30,383 bases of DNA from a virus: IMG/VR virus record IMGVR_UViG_3300044815_000193, positions 1-30,383 of that record, one strand, 5' to 3'. The stretch's first letter is position 1; every line of letters begins with the position of its first letter. Shown one piece after another: positions 6,797 through 12,887 of this stretch. A program made the position numbers and the translations under genes. A model generated the notes under the pieces. It had not been told where the DNA came from. It worked only from the letters and a program-made list of their open reading frames with translations, and did no database searches.

Positions 6797-7341
6797 CCGA
6801 CGATCCTGCAACCCTCGCGCTGCCGTTCACGCTGCGGCGCGGCACCATGTACCAGCTCACGGACGGCGTGCTCGAGGAGCTGATCGGGATGCTGATCACC
6901 GACAACATCCCGACGAACCTCATGATGCCGGCGACGAGCACCGGAGACGACGATGAGCCGGAGGTCATCACCGCGACGTACCGCGACCACATCCGCTTCC
7001 TGCCGACGATGGTGATGTTCTCGGAGAACGTGCAGGACCTCTCGCGCGAGTGGAACCACATGTTCGACCTCCACCTCAAGGCCGGCAGCGCGGTGCCGCG
7101 CGTGCGGCTCGACGCCGCGAGCGCCGTCGTCGCGCCGGGAAACGCCACCGTGATCCTCACGCAGCGTCGCAAGACGATCGCCATCAACGACGTTGGCCAG
7201 TACGAGGACGTCAACGTGATCCGTGACGCCTGGATGTCCGGCAAGCTGGTCAAGGCGCGCGAGATGGCGCTGGCGATCATGCCGCAGTGCTGGCCTGTCC
7301 TGCTCGCGTGCTGCGAGCTGGAACGTGCAAACCAAGACTAG
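6793..7341 (+). CDS. Hypothetical protein
   Basis: The 182-residue product is the largest of the early region. It is acidic in its first half (a GDDDEPE segment) and alpha/beta overall, with a Cys pair near the end (LLACCELE). No recognised domain, signal peptide or membrane segment. Strong GGGAGG ribosome binding site at 6779-6784 and an ATGA overlap. Confidence 0.75.
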   Translation: MTDDPATLALPFTLRRGTMYQLTDGVLEELIGMLITDNIPTNLMMPATSTGDDDEPEVITATYRDHIRFLPTMVMFSENVQDLSREWNHMFDLHLKAGSAVPRVRLDAASAVVAPGNATVILTQRRKTIAINDVGQYEDVNVIRDAWMSGKLVKAREMALAIMPQCWPVLLACCELERANQD

Positions 7342-7349
7342 GAGATGAG

Positions 7350-7574
7350 ATGAACAACACCGACCGTCCGATCAACGAAGACAACGTGCCGCAGTACACC
7401 GCTGGTCTCGCTCGCACCCTGTACGAGGCGTACACGGCGAACAGCGGGAACCTCAATTACCAGGGGCTCCCGTGTCCGAAGTGGGATGATCTTCCCCAAG
7501 CGATCCGAGATCACTGGTGCGCGGTGTCCGACAAGGCGCAGGACGAGCTGCGCGCACACTGGAACTCGAAGTGA
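7350..7574 (+). CDS. Hypothetical small protein
   Basis: This 74-residue helical product has its own GGAG site right after the preceding stop; the 8-base gap is the only non-overlapping junction inside the early units. The pattern Y-x-A-x2-G-x-N-(Y/F)-x-G-L-P-x-P-x-W-x-D-L-P, then IRDHWCAV, resembles a recurrent small phage protein family of unknown function. Confidence 0.75.
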   Translation: MNNTDRPINEDNVPQYTAGLARTLYEAYTANSGNLNYQGLPCPKWDDLPQAIRDHWCAVSDKAQDELRAHWNSK

Positions 7575-7825
7575 TCGAGGACCACGACGCAGGAGACGAG
7601 GACGAAGATCGCCCGATGTGGAAGCGCATCACGCTTCGCTACGGGGATACCCTGTTCCTGTTTCCAAGGTCGTGGGTCGAGATGAAGATCCCGAGCTTGG
7701 AGAATCACGACCCGGGCGATGAAGAAGCCATCTGGATCCCGCGAAACGACGGGTCTCGAGAATTCATCGGCCCGCATCGGTACTACGTGAACATCGAAAC
7801 GCACATCGGACTAGGGGAACCATGA
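7571..7825 (+). CDS. Hypothetical protein
   Basis: The 84-residue product has an acidic N-terminus (DHDAGDEDED) and a beta-rich remainder with aromatic residues. No family recognised. GTG start in a GTGA overlap; followed by an ATGA overlap. Confidence 0.65.
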   Translation: MIEDHDAGDEDEDRPMWKRITLRYGDTLFLFPRSWVEMKIPSLENHDPGDEEAIWIPRNDGSREFIGPHRYYVNIETHIGLGEP

Positions 7826-7995
7826 ATCACAAGGGATCCAAGAACCCGAACGCCGTGCTCACGCCAGCGCTGGTCAAGGAGATGCGCCGCCTGCACGGAC
7901 TCGGGTTCGGTTACACCTGGCTCGCGCGGTGGCTCAACGTCTCGAAGTCGTGCGTGGCCCGCGTGATCACGGGCCAGACGTGGGTGAATAAGTGA
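7822..7995 (+). CDS. Small helix-turn-helix DNA-binding protein
   Basis: The 57-residue product is almost entirely one homeodomain-like helix-turn-helix: LTPALVKEMRRLHGLG (first helix), YTWLARWLNVS (second), KSCVARVITGQTW (recognition helix). This resembles the C-terminal HTH of resolvases and of phage HNH-associated proteins. Probably a regulator. It ends the P4 unit, and its stop abuts, with no spacer, the stop of the opposing gene. Confidence 0.75.
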   Translation: MNHKGSKNPNAVLTPALVKEMRRLHGLGFGYTWLARWLNVSKSCVARVITGQTWVNK

Positions 7996-8379
7996 TCAGA
8001 CCGGGTGCGTAGCGAGCACGGCGAGGGTTGCCTTCACCACGTTGGTGAAGAGCTTGTCCTTCGCCTGCTGCTCGAACGGCAGCTCCTCGAACGGCACGAG
8101 ACACGGGTGCGTCTTCGCGTCCGCGTCCTTCACCGAGCCGTGGTGCCACCCGTCGGCGATCTTCTGCTTCATCCACCCCTCGTGCGACTGCTCCGGCGTG
8201 ATGGACGAGTTCGTCATCACGGCGACGACGCCGTCACGCGCGCTCGACTTCTGCCACTCAGGTGCGTCGTCCCACGGCGCCTGCGAGACGTCGCCGAGCG
8301 AGCGGCAGTAGGCGCGGTTCGCCTCGTGGGCGGCGTGCGCGGCGGTCTCGATCTTCCAGTTCTCCGGGACCTCGACCAT
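7996..8379 (-). CDS. RyR-domain protein
   Basis: The 127-residue protein matches the single-copy RyR (ryanodine-receptor) domain found in bacteria and phages. Visible marks are EANRAYCRSLGD, PWDDAPEWQKSSARDGV, SHEGWMKQKIADGWHHG and HPCLVPFEELPFEQQAKD. It spans nearly the whole protein. In bacteria such domains have been proposed to sense nucleotide-derived ligands; the role in phages is unknown. It is the last gene of a three-gene minus-strand unit and converges on the plus-strand early genes with zero spacing. Confidence 0.85.
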   Translation of the reverse strand: MVEVPENWKIETAAHAAHEANRAYCRSLGDVSQAPWDDAPEWQKSSARDGVVAVMTNSSITPEQSHEGWMKQKIADGWHHGSVKDADAKTHPCLVPFEELPFEQQAKDKLFTNVVKATLAVLATHPV

Positions 8380-8382
8380 GGC

Positions 8383-8598
8383 TCAGAATCCCTTCAGGGT
8401 GACGAACGCCTGGGAGAGCGGGTGGACGAGCGCGAGCTGCTCGCTCGTCGCCTCCGCGTTCGACGCGATCGCGGTGATCTTCGTGAGCACCGCGAGCTTC
8501 GCTTCATGGGTGGCGTTATCCACCGCGATCGCCGCTTCGTGGGCGGCGGTCTTCACGGCGATCTCTTCGGGCGTCTCGGTCTTCGACTTGGGTTTCAT
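8383..8598 (-). CDS. Hypothetical small helical protein
   Basis: The 71-residue product begins at an ATG preceded by AAGGA at seven bases. It is Ala/Glu/Lys-rich and probably one or two long helices after a basic start (MKPKSKTETPEE). A longer open frame extends upstream into the HTH gene but is composed of shadow sequence and is rejected. It lies 3 bases upstream of the RyR gene start. Confidence 0.7.
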   Translation of the reverse strand: MKPKSKTETPEEIAVKTAAHEAAIAVDNATHEAKLAVLTKITAIASNAEATSEQLALVHPLSQAFVTLKGF

Positions 8599-8609
8599 CT
8601 TCTGTTCCT

Positions 8610-8870
8610 TCACGGGTTGGCGATCTTGTTGAGCTTCTGGACGTCGATGTGCTGCGGCATGCGCCGCGGAAAGTGGCGAAGCTTGATGTTCTTCTTGCGG
8701 AGGCGATTCGCGATCGCAGACACCGAGTTGTGCTTGATGTTGAGCGCCTTCGCGATCTCGCCGATCGAGTTCGCGGTCCGCCACAGCTTGACGAACTGCT
8801 CGTAGTTCACAGCCGGCGGTCGCCCACCCTTGCTCGCGGTCTTCTTCTTCTTCTTTTCTTTGGGCTTCAT
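8610..8870 (-). CDS. HTH regulator with Lys-rich N-terminus
   Basis: The 86-residue product has a run of lysines (residues 2-12) and then a homeodomain-like or sigma-like helix-turn-helix (about residues 22-62: FVKLWRTA, IGEIAKALNIK, SVSAIANRLRKK). It is probably a transcriptional regulator of the RyR unit and perhaps of divergent thyX. The ATG lies 7 bases after a -10 box on the minus strand, so this mRNA should also be nearly leaderless. Confidence 0.75.
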   Translation of the reverse strand: MKPKEKKKKKTASKGGRPPAVNYEQFVKLWRTANSIGEIAKALNIKHNSVSAIANRLRKKNIKLRHFPRRMPQHIDVQKLNKIANP

Positions 8871-8898
8871 TTACATATCGATACGTGGCCTGTAGAAG
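8870..8898 (+). promoter_or_regulatory. Candidate thyX promoter
   Basis: TTTACA (8870-8875), 17 bases and TAGAAG (8893-8898) precede a 26-base leader with AAGGA six to seven bases before the thyX ATG at 8931. The overlap with the minus-strand P5 means the two units probably compete or are jointly controlled. Confidence 0.5.
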
Positions 8899-8906
8899 AA
8901 TGTCAA
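8878..8906 (-). promoter_or_regulatory. Minus-strand leaderless promoter P5
   Basis: On the minus strand TTGACA (8906-8901) is followed by exactly 17 bases and TATCGA (8883-8878), then 7 bases to the ATG at 8870. Spacing matches P1-P4, although the -10 box is weaker and the TGAC-N3-GTCA dyad is absent. It overlaps the candidate thyX promoter on the other strand. Confidence 0.6.
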
Positions 8907-8930
8907 ACCAACAACAACAAGGAAATGAAC

Positions 8931-9830
8931 ATGACCAACTTCGATCCTGACGTGCGCACCACCAAGAACGGCACCCGATATCTGAAGGAAGCGGGCGTCG
9001 CGCTCGTCGCCAAACCTCAATTCATCCCGATGAATGCCACGCCGTTCGTGGGCAGCTTCGGCGACACCTTCGACGCGGCCGACTACGAGAACGACTTCTA
9101 CGTGTCCAGCACGAACGCCGGGATGCAGCAGGCATGTGATCAATCCATCGACCATGGTGCTGCGCTGTGCAAGCTCGCCGGGCAGACTTGCTACCTGAGC
9201 TTCGGCGAGAAGCGCTCGCGTGCCGCCGACGCACAGCGCTACTTCGACAACATCAAGGAGCAGGCTCATGGGAGCGTGTTGGAACACGCGAACTACTCGT
9301 TCCTCGTGTGGGGCATCGATCGCGCTGCGTCGCACGAGGCCGTGCGGCATCGCGCAGGGTTCGGGTACAGCCAGCTCTCGCAACGCTACGTGAACGGCGT
9401 GACGCTGCGCTTCGTCGAGCGTCCCGAGTACCAGGACAACCCGGAACTCCACGAGACGTTCGAGTCGTGGATCGACAGCGCCGCGGTCGAGTACGAGCGG
9501 CGTGCGCGAATGCTCGGTGAGGTGTACGCGCGCGATCCGTCGTTCACCGCGCTCCCGGCAACCGAACGTCGCAAGACGGTCAACCAGGCAGCGCGCAACT
9601 GCCTCCCGAACGAGACGGAGACCGCGATGGTCATGACGGGCAACGCGCGTTCGTGGCGTCACTTCCTCGAGATGCGCGCGAGCCGCCACGCCGACCTCCC
9701 GATCTCGCGGCTCGCGCTTCGCATCGGTGCGATCCTCAAGGAGGTTTCGCCGATCTTGTTCAGCGACTACACCGAGGAGACCTCGCCCACCGGTCGCGTG
9801 AGTCTCACCACGCAGTACAAGAAGGTCTAG
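8931..9830 (+). CDS. thyX: Flavin-dependent thymidylate synthase ThyX
   Basis: ThyX makes dTMP from dUMP using methylene-tetrahydrofolate, FAD and NADPH. The 299-residue protein shows HGSVLEHANYSF (residues 113-124), the signature RHR at 139-141 followed by SQLSQRY, and the C-terminal block ARNCLPNETET ... NARSWRHFLEMR. The usual signature is RHRxxSxNxxS; here the spacing reads RHR-AGFGYSQLS, a variant. The length is at the upper end for the family. ATG 8931 is preferred to ATG 8925 because AAGGAA is better spaced. It should use dUMP derived from the dCTP deaminase route encoded at 14726. Confidence 0.95.
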   Translation: MTNFDPDVRTTKNGTRYLKEAGVALVAKPQFIPMNATPFVGSFGDTFDAADYENDFYVSSTNAGMQQACDQSIDHGAALCKLAGQTCYLSFGEKRSRAADAQRYFDNIKEQAHGSVLEHANYSFLVWGIDRAASHEAVRHRAGFGYSQLSQRYVNGVTLRFVERPEYQDNPELHETFESWIDSAAVEYERRARMLGEVYARDPSFTALPATERRKTVNQAARNCLPNETETAMVMTGNARSWRHFLEMRASRHADLPISRLALRIGAILKEVSPILFSDYTEETSPTGRVSLTTQYKKV

Positions 9831-9857
9831 GCAAGCGACGGTGACAGCGGTGTGACG

Positions 9858-9871
9858 AGTACGTTCGTACT
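9858..9871. promoter_or_regulatory. Palindrome AGTACG-TT-CGTACT, possible operator
   Basis: A perfect inverted repeat with a two-base centre lies in the 90-base gap between thyX and the 9921 gene. A -10-like TAGATT at 9895-9900 follows, without a clear -35. It could be a repressor site for the downstream gene; the assignment is tentative. Confidence 0.35.
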
Positions 9872-9920
9872 TCCCTGCTGGCAGACCTTCGTGCTAGATT
9901 CCATCCGAGTGGAGGAAGTC

Positions 9921-10130
9921 ATGTCGAAGCACAACACCAAAGAGACCTGCCCGCTCTGCACGGAGACCGCGCTGCAACACGTGCACTGCGGTCACGCAGG
10001 ATGTACGTTCCGCGTGACCACATGTCCGAAGTGCGACCGCGAGCAGGCCGTCCGCGCCTTCATTCAAGACCACGAAGGCGATTGCGTCCACGGTCCGGGA
10101 CTCCAGCTGCCGCTTCGCCGCGTGGCGTAG
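9921..10130 (+). CDS. Small Cys/His-rich zinc-binding protein
   Basis: The 69-residue product has CPLC (Cys10, Cys13), Cys23 and Cys28 within HVHCGHAGC, CPKC (Cys35, Cys38) and Cys55. That is enough ligands for one or two zinc ions in a treble-clef or ribbon fold. The ATG has GGAGG seven bases upstream, a conventional ribosome binding site unlike the early genes. Function unknown. Confidence 0.75.
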   Translation: MSKHNTKETCPLCTETALQHVHCGHAGCTFRVTTCPKCDREQAVRAFIQDHEGDCVHGPGLQLPLRRVA

Positions 10131-10177
10131 TAGCCGACTGGCGCGTCGTCCTCGACCTCAGCGGGGATCGTCGCGAC

Positions 10178-10336
10178 GTGAACGTCTACCGCTTCCTGTG
10201 CGCGGCGTGGTGGCCTCATCCGGTCCACGACACGCTGCGCGTGATCCAGACGGACCACACGCTCGTGTTCGAGTGCTCGTGCGGCGAGAAGCTCGGCGTA
10301 CCGCTCGTGGCGGCGCATGACCTCGAGCTGCTGTAG
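10178..10336 (+). CDS. Hypothetical small protein
   Basis: The 52-residue product starts at GTG 10178 with GGGGA upstream. It has a Trp pair and a FECSCGEKLGV segment that resembles half a zinc ribbon. Its start is uncertain: the frame is open further upstream but without ATG or GTG after the previous gene. Its stop abuts the endolysin stop on the opposite strand. Confidence 0.55.
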   Translation: MNVYRFLCAAWWPHPVHDTLRVIQTDHTLVFECSCGEKLGVPLVAAHDLELL

Positions 10337-10351
10337 CTACGACTCGAGGTC
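10319..10351. terminator. Hairpin spanning two convergent stop codons
   Basis: GACCTCGAG (10319-10327) and CTCGAGGTC (10343-10351) form a perfect 9-base-pair stem around a 15-base loop that contains both abutting stop codons. No U-run follows on either strand, so if it terminates it would be a bidirectional hairpin without the classical tail. Confidence 0.45.
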
Positions 10352-11332
10352 GACAGCTGCGATCGGCTTCGTCGGGTCGCCGTAGTTCCCTTCGCTGTCG
10401 GGTCGCACGCCGTACGCCTGGTAGATCGCGCCTGCGTAGGCTCCGACGGTCTGCGCCGTGATCTCCACGTACTTCAGTGGCTGCCCGCTCCACCCGCGCG
10501 TGGCGTCGCGGTAGCCGTCCGCAGCGATGCGGAAGAGCTTGCCCTCGCGCGCCACGAACAGGACCGTGTGGTGCCACCACTTCCACACGCCGTTGAACTT
10601 CGTCGACTGCCCGCACACGATGAACGTCGGCAGCTCGGCACGGCGATCGAACAGCTCGCGCGCGTCGAAGTAGTTCCCGACGCCGTTGCGCTTCGCGCCG
10701 CTGCCGTCTGGTTCGAGCTTGAAGCACGCATCGCCGTAGCCGCGGTAGCGCAGCGTCCAGCCATCCTGTGGTGACTCGTGCATCGCGGCGCTCTGCGAGA
10801 GCAGGTCGAACAGCTCGGGGATGTTGCCGGCGTGCGTGTAGTTCTCGTTGCGACGCAGCAGCCAGCCGAGGATGAAGTTCGTGAACGACGTGCAGTGGAA
10901 CGACGGGTACGGCGTGCCGATGAAGTTCTTCCAGTTCTTCAGGTTCACGTCGCCGGCGCCGAACGTCACGAGGAACTTGCCGTCGCGGAACAGCCCGCGG
11001 CCGGGACCGTAGCGGACCGGCTTCGAGGTGATCGTGGAGATCACCTTCTCGAACGCGGCGAACGTCGCGGCGTTGCACGGGACGTACGTCGTGGTCTGCG
11101 GCGGGGTGACCGCGGCGTTGCTGAGCACCTTGCGGAGCTTCTGGTCCGTCTGCGGGCCGTACACGCCGTCGTCCGAGATGTCGCTGTAGTCGAGCTGGAA
11201 CGCCAGCACGCCGCCCTCGGTCTTCGCGCCGTAGTCGCCGTCGATCGTGCCAACGTCGTAGCCGAGCTTGGTGAGATTCTGCTGCAGCTCGATGACGGCG
11301 GGACCCTTGTCTCCACGTTTGAGCAGCTTCAT
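10337..11332 (-). CDS. Endolysin: peptidoglycan-binding domain plus Cys/His hydrolase-like domain
   Basis: The 331-residue protein begins with a PG_binding_1-type domain (residues 4-70: LKRGDKGPAVIELQQNL, DGDYGAKT, DGVYGPQTDQKL). A C-terminal domain follows with Cys147 in PSFHCTSFTNF and His254/His255 in WWHHTVLFV, consistent with an NlpC/P60- or CHAP-like cysteine peptidase or amidase. No signal peptide is seen, so release would need the holin. ATG 11332 is preferred over GTG 11335 because AAGGA lies six bases upstream. It is the last gene of the minus-strand lysis cassette. Confidence 0.8.
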   Translation of the reverse strand: MKLLKRGDKGPAVIELQQNLTKLGYDVGTIDGDYGAKTEGGVLAFQLDYSDISDDGVYGPQTDQKLRKVLSNAAVTPPQTTTYVPCNAATFAAFEKVISTITSKPVRYGPGRGLFRDGKFLVTFGAGDVNLKNWKNFIGTPYPSFHCTSFTNFILGWLLRRNENYTHAGNIPELFDLLSQSAAMHESPQDGWTLRYRGYGDACFKLEPDGSGAKRNGVGNYFDARELFDRRAELPTFIVCGQSTKFNGVWKWWHHTVLFVAREGKLFRIAADGYRDATRGWSGQPLKYVEITAQTVGAYAGAIYQAYGVRPDSEGNYGDPTKPIAAVDLES

Positions 11333-11616
11333 CACGCGTCCTTCTTGGGAAACTTGGCGGCGAGCGCGGCGTCCGCCGCCGCGTCGTTCGTCTTGATGCT
11401 CGCGCTGAGCTTGTCCAGCGCGGCGATGATGTCCTTGGGATCGTGTCCGAGAGACACACCCGTGATGGTCGTGCTGATGATCTTGTCGATCGCGGCAAGC
11501 GCGGCGGCGGCGTTGTCACCGCCGAGGTGCGTGATCGACTGGATCGCCTGCAGCGCGTGCACGACGGGCTCGGTGTACTTCGCGGCTTTCTTGAGGGCGT
11601 CGAGAGCAGTCGTCAC
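11332..11616 (-). CDS. Small helical protein of the lysis cassette
   Basis: The 94-residue product starts at GTG with GGAGG six bases upstream and overlaps the lipoprotein gene by four bases and the endolysin start by one base. It is Ala-rich and helical, without a clear membrane segment or signal peptide. The function is unknown; co-transcription with holin and endolysin suggests an accessory lysis role. Confidence 0.7.
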   Translation of the reverse strand: MTTALDALKKAAKYTEPVVHALQAIQSITHLGGDNAAAALAAIDKIISTTITGVSLGHDPKDIIAALDKLSASIKTNDAAADAALAAKFPKKDA

Positions 11617-11978
11617 AGGGAACCTCCGAGTAGCGGCATGACCGCGTTGAGCAACACCTTGAGGCGCGTCTTCATCTCGGCGAACGAGGCGTCGTCGTTC
11701 GCTTGAGATGCCGCGAGGATCGCGTAGTAGACGACGGGGAAGAGCGCGAGCACCTTCTCGCGCTTCGCGCGGTACTCGACGAGCTGCGCCTTGCCGCTCT
11801 CGAGCGACGTCGCGCTGTCCACGATCTTCGCCTGCGCGATCGCGTCGTACTGGACGAAGGCTTCGCGCGCGGCGTTCGTCGCGAGGAGCGTGGTCTGGAT
11901 GGTCTGCTCGCGACCCGCGTGCGTGCACGCGCCGATGACGAGGAGCAGGATGACGAGGACGCGGTTCGGCTTGATCAC
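11613..11978 (-). CDS. Lipoprotein of the lysis cassette
   Basis: The 121-residue product starts IKPNR and continues with the hydrophobic stretch VLVILLLVIGAC. IGAC is a good lipobox, predicting lipidation at Cys18. The remainder is helical with a second hydrophobic segment near residues 78-90 (LALFPVVYYAILAA). In phages of diderm hosts an outer-membrane lipoprotein beside the endolysin is often an o-spanin, but o-spanins are usually shorter, so this is only a possibility. GTGA overlap with the holin-like gene. Confidence 0.75.
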   Translation of the reverse strand: MIKPNRVLVILLLVIGACTHAGREQTIQTTLLATNAAREAFVQYDAIAQAKIVDSATSLESGKAQLVEYRAKREKVLALFPVVYYAILAASQANDDASFAEMKTRLKVLLNAVMPLLGGSL

Positions 11979-12487
11979 TTGGGCTGCTCCGTGTTCGTGG
12001 TGGTCGTGGTCGTGGTCGACGCGGCGACTGCAGTCGTGTCGCCGGCCGGGTTCGTGGTCGATCCGGCGAGCAGCTGCGTCGTGGTCATCGGCCTGATGGA
12101 CCGCACCGCCTCCTCGACCTTCGCGGAGATCCACGAGTCGAGCTTGCCGTTGTCGATCCCGAGCACGTGCTTCAGCTCGGCCATGATGTTGCCCGCGTTC
12201 CACACGGCCTTGAGATCGGTCATGACCGCGTCCTTCGCGAGCTTCGCCTCGGCTTCATCGAGCTTGCCGTCTTCACCGCGGAACTGGTCGATGCGCTGCG
12301 CCTGCTTGGCGACGAACGCGCTGATGTCAGAGGTCGCGCGTTCGACGATGCCCTCGAACTGGGTGTTCTTCGTGTGCGCCCGGACCCAAAGCGTCGCTTG
12401 TGCGATCAGCAGCAAGACCAGGCCGGAGATGAGGGTGAGCAGTGCGGGTTGGACGGTGAGCCAGAGCGAGTTCAGGAAGTCGTGCAT
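11975..12487 (-). CDS. LLH-type holin-like membrane protein
   Basis: The 170-residue product has one N-terminal membrane helix (about residues 12-35, PALLTLISGLVLLLIAQATL), followed by a long charged helical region with AKDAVMTDLKAVW and GIDNGKLDSWISAKVEEAV. This arrangement resembles the LL-H phage holin family. A Thr-rich C-terminal tail is added. ATG 12487 is preferred because the membrane helix then starts close to the N-terminus; an in-frame GTG at 12544 would add 19 residues. First gene of the minus-strand lysis unit. Confidence 0.7.
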   Translation of the reverse strand: MHDFLNSLWLTVQPALLTLISGLVLLLIAQATLWVRAHTKNTQFEGIVERATSDISAFVAKQAQRIDQFRGEDGKLDEAEAKLAKDAVMTDLKAVWNAGNIMAELKHVLGIDNGKLDSWISAKVEEAVRSIRPMTTTQLLAGSTTNPAGDTTAVAASTTTTTTTNTEQPK

Positions 12488-12585
12488 GCAGACAGACTCG
12501 CCCGGACCGACGATCACGTCAAGCAGCGGGAAGTTTGTCACCACTAATTAGCTGTCAAGAAGCGAATATGAAGATTGTTGGTGGG

Positions 12586-12614
12586 TGTGTAGTGCGTGCA
12601 TTGTCGACGGTAAA
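12586..12614 (-). promoter_or_regulatory. Candidate lysis-cassette promoter
   Basis: On the minus strand TTTACC (12614-12609), 17 bases and TACACA (12591-12586) resemble the early promoter pattern. The expected transcript would have a leader of about 90 bases before the holin-like ATG at 12487. A TTGACA on the same strand (12558-12553) has no good partner. Tentative. Confidence 0.35.
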
Positions 12615-12630
12615 CAGTTCGTGTAAGTTG

Positions 12631-12636
12631 TACACT
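12631..12636 (+). promoter_or_regulatory. Isolated TACACT -10 box, possible promoter
   Basis: The hexamer is identical to the -10 of P1-P4 and sits within the imperfect palindrome GTGTA-AGTTG-TACAC. No -35 with 17-base spacing is present. If active, it would transcribe the hairpin cluster at 12669-12839, starting near 12643. Confidence 0.35.
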
Positions 12637-12849
12637 CATGGTTACCATGGTTGACGAACGGTATCCGAATCGGCTACGAAGCGTAGCGGCCCGGATCGAA
12701 CCGGACCGGACGGTAGCCGATGGGTGTCGAGTGGTGCACTCGGTCCCGGCTAGCTGAATCGATCCACCCGATCTGGCTGGTCCGATGGTTTGGAGAGATC
12801 CATCGATCGCCTCGGATCACCTGATCTCCGTCGGATCCGCTCGCTTTGC

Positions 12850-12876
12850 TTGACTCATGCCTGTTGGTCGTACTAA
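12850..12876 (+). promoter_or_regulatory. Candidate promoter for the 12888 unit
   Basis: TTGACT (12850-12855) and TACTAA (12871-12876) are 15 bases apart, shorter than ideal. The ATG at 12888 follows 11 bases later and no Shine-Dalgarno is visible, so this gene too may be translated from a very short leader. Confidence 0.4.
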
Positions 12877-12887
12877 CCTGCTGGCAC

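Larger units (their letters stand above)
12488..12887. other. Divergent, hairpin-rich intergenic region
   Basis: This 400-base region separates the leftward lysis unit from the rightward block starting at 12888 and contains no convincing gene. It holds at least five perfect inverted repeats. They are GCTACG-AAG-CGTAGC (12673-12687); ATCGGCTAC with GTAGCCGAT (12669-12677, 12713-12721); CGAGTG-GTG-CACTCG (12728-12742); CGATGG with CCATCG (12783-12805); and CGGATC with GATCCG (12813-12839). The first two share bases, so they exclude each other. A TACACT box at 12631 faces right. It may be a structured RNA, an origin or a control region. Confidence 0.6.

Noticed and set aside
10158-11519. 453-codon minus-strand frame overlapping the endolysin
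   Set aside because: Out of frame with the peptidoglycan-binding and Cys/His motifs; Arg/Ser/Pro-rich shadow.
12553-12558. Minus-strand TTGACA as -35 of the lysis cassette
   Set aside because: With 16-18 base spacing the -10 positions read AAACTT, AACTTC or ACTTCC, far from consensus; the TTTACC/TACACA pair upstream is a better, still weak, candidate.
12688-12712. Minus-strand GGTTCGATCC resembling a tRNA T-loop in the 12.6-12.8 kb gap
   Set aside because: The flanking T-stem does not pair correctly, and no acceptor or anticodon arm can be drawn around it.
12647-12757. A 36-codon open frame starting 10 bases after the TACACT box at 12631
   Set aside because: It has lower third-position GC than the real genes, no -35 box, and is filled with inverted repeats; more likely noncoding.
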